64,000 nucleotides of DNA, taken from assembly GCF_001613425.1 (NCBI RefSeq), contig NZ_BDCI01000008.1, positions 124,001 to 188,000 on the forward strand, in the 5' to 3' direction. This document shows, piece after piece, positions 63,831 to 64,000 of the stretch. Position 1 is the stretch's first letter; every line of letters begins with the position of its first letter. The DNA comes from Nocardia vulneris (GTDB lineage Bacteria > Actinomycetota > Actinomycetes > Mycobacteriales > Mycobacteriaceae). Both the position numbers and the translations under genes were made by a program. Below the pieces are notes generated by a model. The model was not told where the DNA came from and searched no databases. It saw only the letters and a program-made list of their open reading frames with translations.

Positions 63831-64000
63831 GGCGACAGCATCGCACGGTGCGATCGGCACGGTCATCGCCTTTTTCGGGGTTAGCCGAGCGGAAACCGGC
63901 ACCGAGTTGTCACCCGCGCGTCGTCCAGATTTCGGATCGGCGCGGTAGGCATTCCGGGTGAAAGATCGATCTCGTCCTCGCATCACCGCCGTTGCCGTCC

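Overview
This window is high-GC actinobacterial chromosome. The genes for mycolic-acid condensation (FadD32-Pks13-AccD4), decaprenyl-phosphoryl arabinose synthesis (DprE1/DprE2), arabinan polymerisation (AftA, two Emb proteins), galactan synthesis and export (GlfT1, GlfT2, Wzm, Wzt) and dTDP-rhamnose synthesis (RmlA, RmlB, RmlC) place it in the Mycobacteriales. Only two emb genes, a stand-alone nitric oxide synthase oxygenase and many XRE/DUF5753, MarR and small secreted proteins suggest Nocardia or a close relative; the genus is an inference.

Layout. 1-7.6 kb: fadD32 (3' end), pks13 and accD4, which make mycolic acids. 7.7-23 kb: a cyclophilin, one emb gene on the plus strand, then a minus-strand block dprE1-dprE2-aftA-(unrecognised GT-C-like membrane protein)-emb, with a GtrA-family gene divergent from dprE1. 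23-30.9 kb: accessory metabolism and regulation (PNPOx-like protein, molybdopterin oxidoreductase, DUF4282 protein, XRE regulator, divergent MarR/MFS pair). 30.9-36.7 kb: rmlA-rmlC, an HSL-type esterase, two tandem secreted glycine-zipper paralogues, and rmlB. 36.7-42 kb: a DUF2142 GT-C protein, a polyprenol-phosphate-type GT2 and a second GtrA protein, which together look like a three-component glycosylation module, followed by glfT2. 42-48.5 kb: SDR, rsgA, then wzm-wzt-glfT1 (galactan export and priming) and the proteasome activator bpa. 48.7-52.2 kb: a degenerate class V aminotransferase-fold protein and a quinone oxidoreductase, convergent around a 27-copy 19-bp tandem repeat array, then a MarR regulator. 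52-64 kb: three tRNAs, a holin/DUF3618/DUF4235 operon, small secreted proteins, hisC/pat-like aminotransferase, a mycolyltransferase-fold esterase, NOS, DoxX, Gfo/Idh/MocA, mycothiol-dependent and RidA proteins.

How the genes work together. RmlA, RmlB and RmlC supply the rhamnose of the linker. GlfT1 and GlfT2 build galactan, and Wzm/Wzt probably export it. DprE1/DprE2 make the arabinose donor, which AftA and the Emb proteins polymerise on the galactan. FadD32-Pks13-AccD4 make the mycolates esterified to the arabinan. Relative to Mycobacterium tuberculosis, the Rv3777-Rv3809 region is broken up and rearranged.

Many starts are best explained by leaderless transcription: an ANNNT-type -10 hexamer lies 6-8 nt upstream of an ATG or GTG with no Shine-Dalgarno sequence. 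The most unusual features are the 19-bp array at 49994-50507, the GT-C-like gene inside the arabinan cluster, and the GT2/GtrA/DUF2142 module.
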